From Verrucomicrobiota bacterium (lineage in GTDB: Bacteria > Verrucomicrobiota > Verrucomicrobiia > Chthoniobacterales > UBA10450), in the NCBI GenBank assembly GCA_003219335.1, contig QHOF01000076.1, forward strand, positions 1-11,224: DNA of 11,224 nucleotides, written 5' to 3'. The translations under genes and the position numbers were made by a program. Position 1 is the first letter of the stretch. Each line of letters starts with the position of its first letter. The notes under the pieces are model-generated. The model was given only the letters and a program-made list of their open reading frames with translations, did no database searches and was not told the DNA's origin. Of the stretch, positions 10,917 through 11,224 are shown in pieces.

Positions 10917-11224
10917 GTGGCAACTCAAAATACAGTAGCGGCTCCCAAGGAGGAGAGGACCGTCTCCTTTCAACGGAGCATTTACGACCCGGGCTACGTC
11001 AACGCGATGTCGCATTTTTATCGCGGCGAGATGAGCCGGATCATGGTTTGGCGGCAGCGGCTGGATGTCACTACAAACTGGGCCATCACCAGCAGCACCG
11101 CCATCATTACCATCGCCTTTTCCACGCGCGAAGTGCCGCACATCATTTTCTTTTTTAATCTGGCCATTGTCTGGGTGCTGCTCTGGATCGAGGCGCGTCG
11201 ATACCGTTTCTACGACGCGTTCCG
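10917..11224 (+). CDS. DUF2270 integral membrane protein, N-terminal part
   Basis: 102 codons to the window edge; the 3' end is outside. YRGEMSRIMVWRQRLDVTTNWAI (about 38-60) and WIEARRYRFYDAF (about 90-102) are the defining blocks of the DUF2270 family. Two hydrophobic helices (about 56-70 and 77-93) lie between and within these blocks. The family is predicted to lie in the inner membrane and has no established function. GTG 10917 is the only start codon between an upstream in-frame stop (TGA 10857-10859) and the first conserved block, and AAGAAG lies 7 bases before it. The first 20 residues are variable and hydrophilic. The gene is divergent from the PtsN-like gene and may share its promoter region; no regulator site was recognised. 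Confidence 0.85.
   Translation, partial: MATQNTVAAPKEERTVSFQRSIYDPGYVNAMSHFYRGEMSRIMVWRQRLDVTTNWAITSSTAIITIAFSTREVPHIIFFFNLAIVWVLLWIEARRYRFYDAF

Overview
The window reads as a chromosomal stretch of a moderately GC-rich bacterium, most likely a soil Verrucomicrobiota (Chthoniobacterales/'Udaeobacter'-like). This is inference. It rests on the style of the proteins (an ECF sigma factor with a tiny anti-sigma, a long CcsA-type protein, a DUF2270 protein) and on many short 'TGTAG + GC-rich hairpin' repeats between genes, which I associate with that phylum. No rRNA, tRNA, transposase, phage gene or CRISPR array was seen.

Layout. 1-1014: the 3' end of a class 2 dihydroorotate dehydrogenase gene (pyrD), then a class I SAM-dependent methyltransferase. 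1098-2997: a compact envelope-stress or metal-sensing module. A minus-strand operon encodes an ECF sigma factor, a small single-pass anti-sigma-like protein and a membrane-anchored Spy/CnrX-like sensor, with 4-base ATGA overlaps between all three. A secreted Spy/CpxP-like protein is divergently encoded on the plus strand. The divergent intergenic region holds two copies of the same bipartite element, TGTAACC-N15-CGGTCAT, one facing each way. They look like matched ECF promoters that would make the sigma operon autoregulated and the Spy-like gene its co-target. This is the most interesting signal in the window.

3165-5923: a small two-helix membrane protein; a gamma-glutamyltranspeptidase gene split by a -1 (or +2) frameshift that leaves an ATGA junction and carries an in-frame palindromic repeat in its first half; and a secreted coiled-coil protein with two HlyD/TolC-like hairpins. 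5924-7590: four adjacent hairpin repeats, an NlpC/P60-type hydrolase whose best start codon is ATC, a 'CTCCAAGC' inverted repeat, a transglutaminase-like protein, and a composite hairpin repeat that provides the stop codon of the next gene.

7584-11224: a WalJ/YycJ-like metallo-beta-lactamase-fold hydrolase (minus), a CcsA/ResC-type cytochrome c assembly protein with a long periplasmic-type N-terminal region (plus), a PTS EIIA/PtsN-like protein (minus) and the start of a DUF2270 membrane protein (plus). Apart from the sigma operon, the genes look like independent units with small intergenic spaces, many occupied by repeat hairpins that probably also act as terminators.
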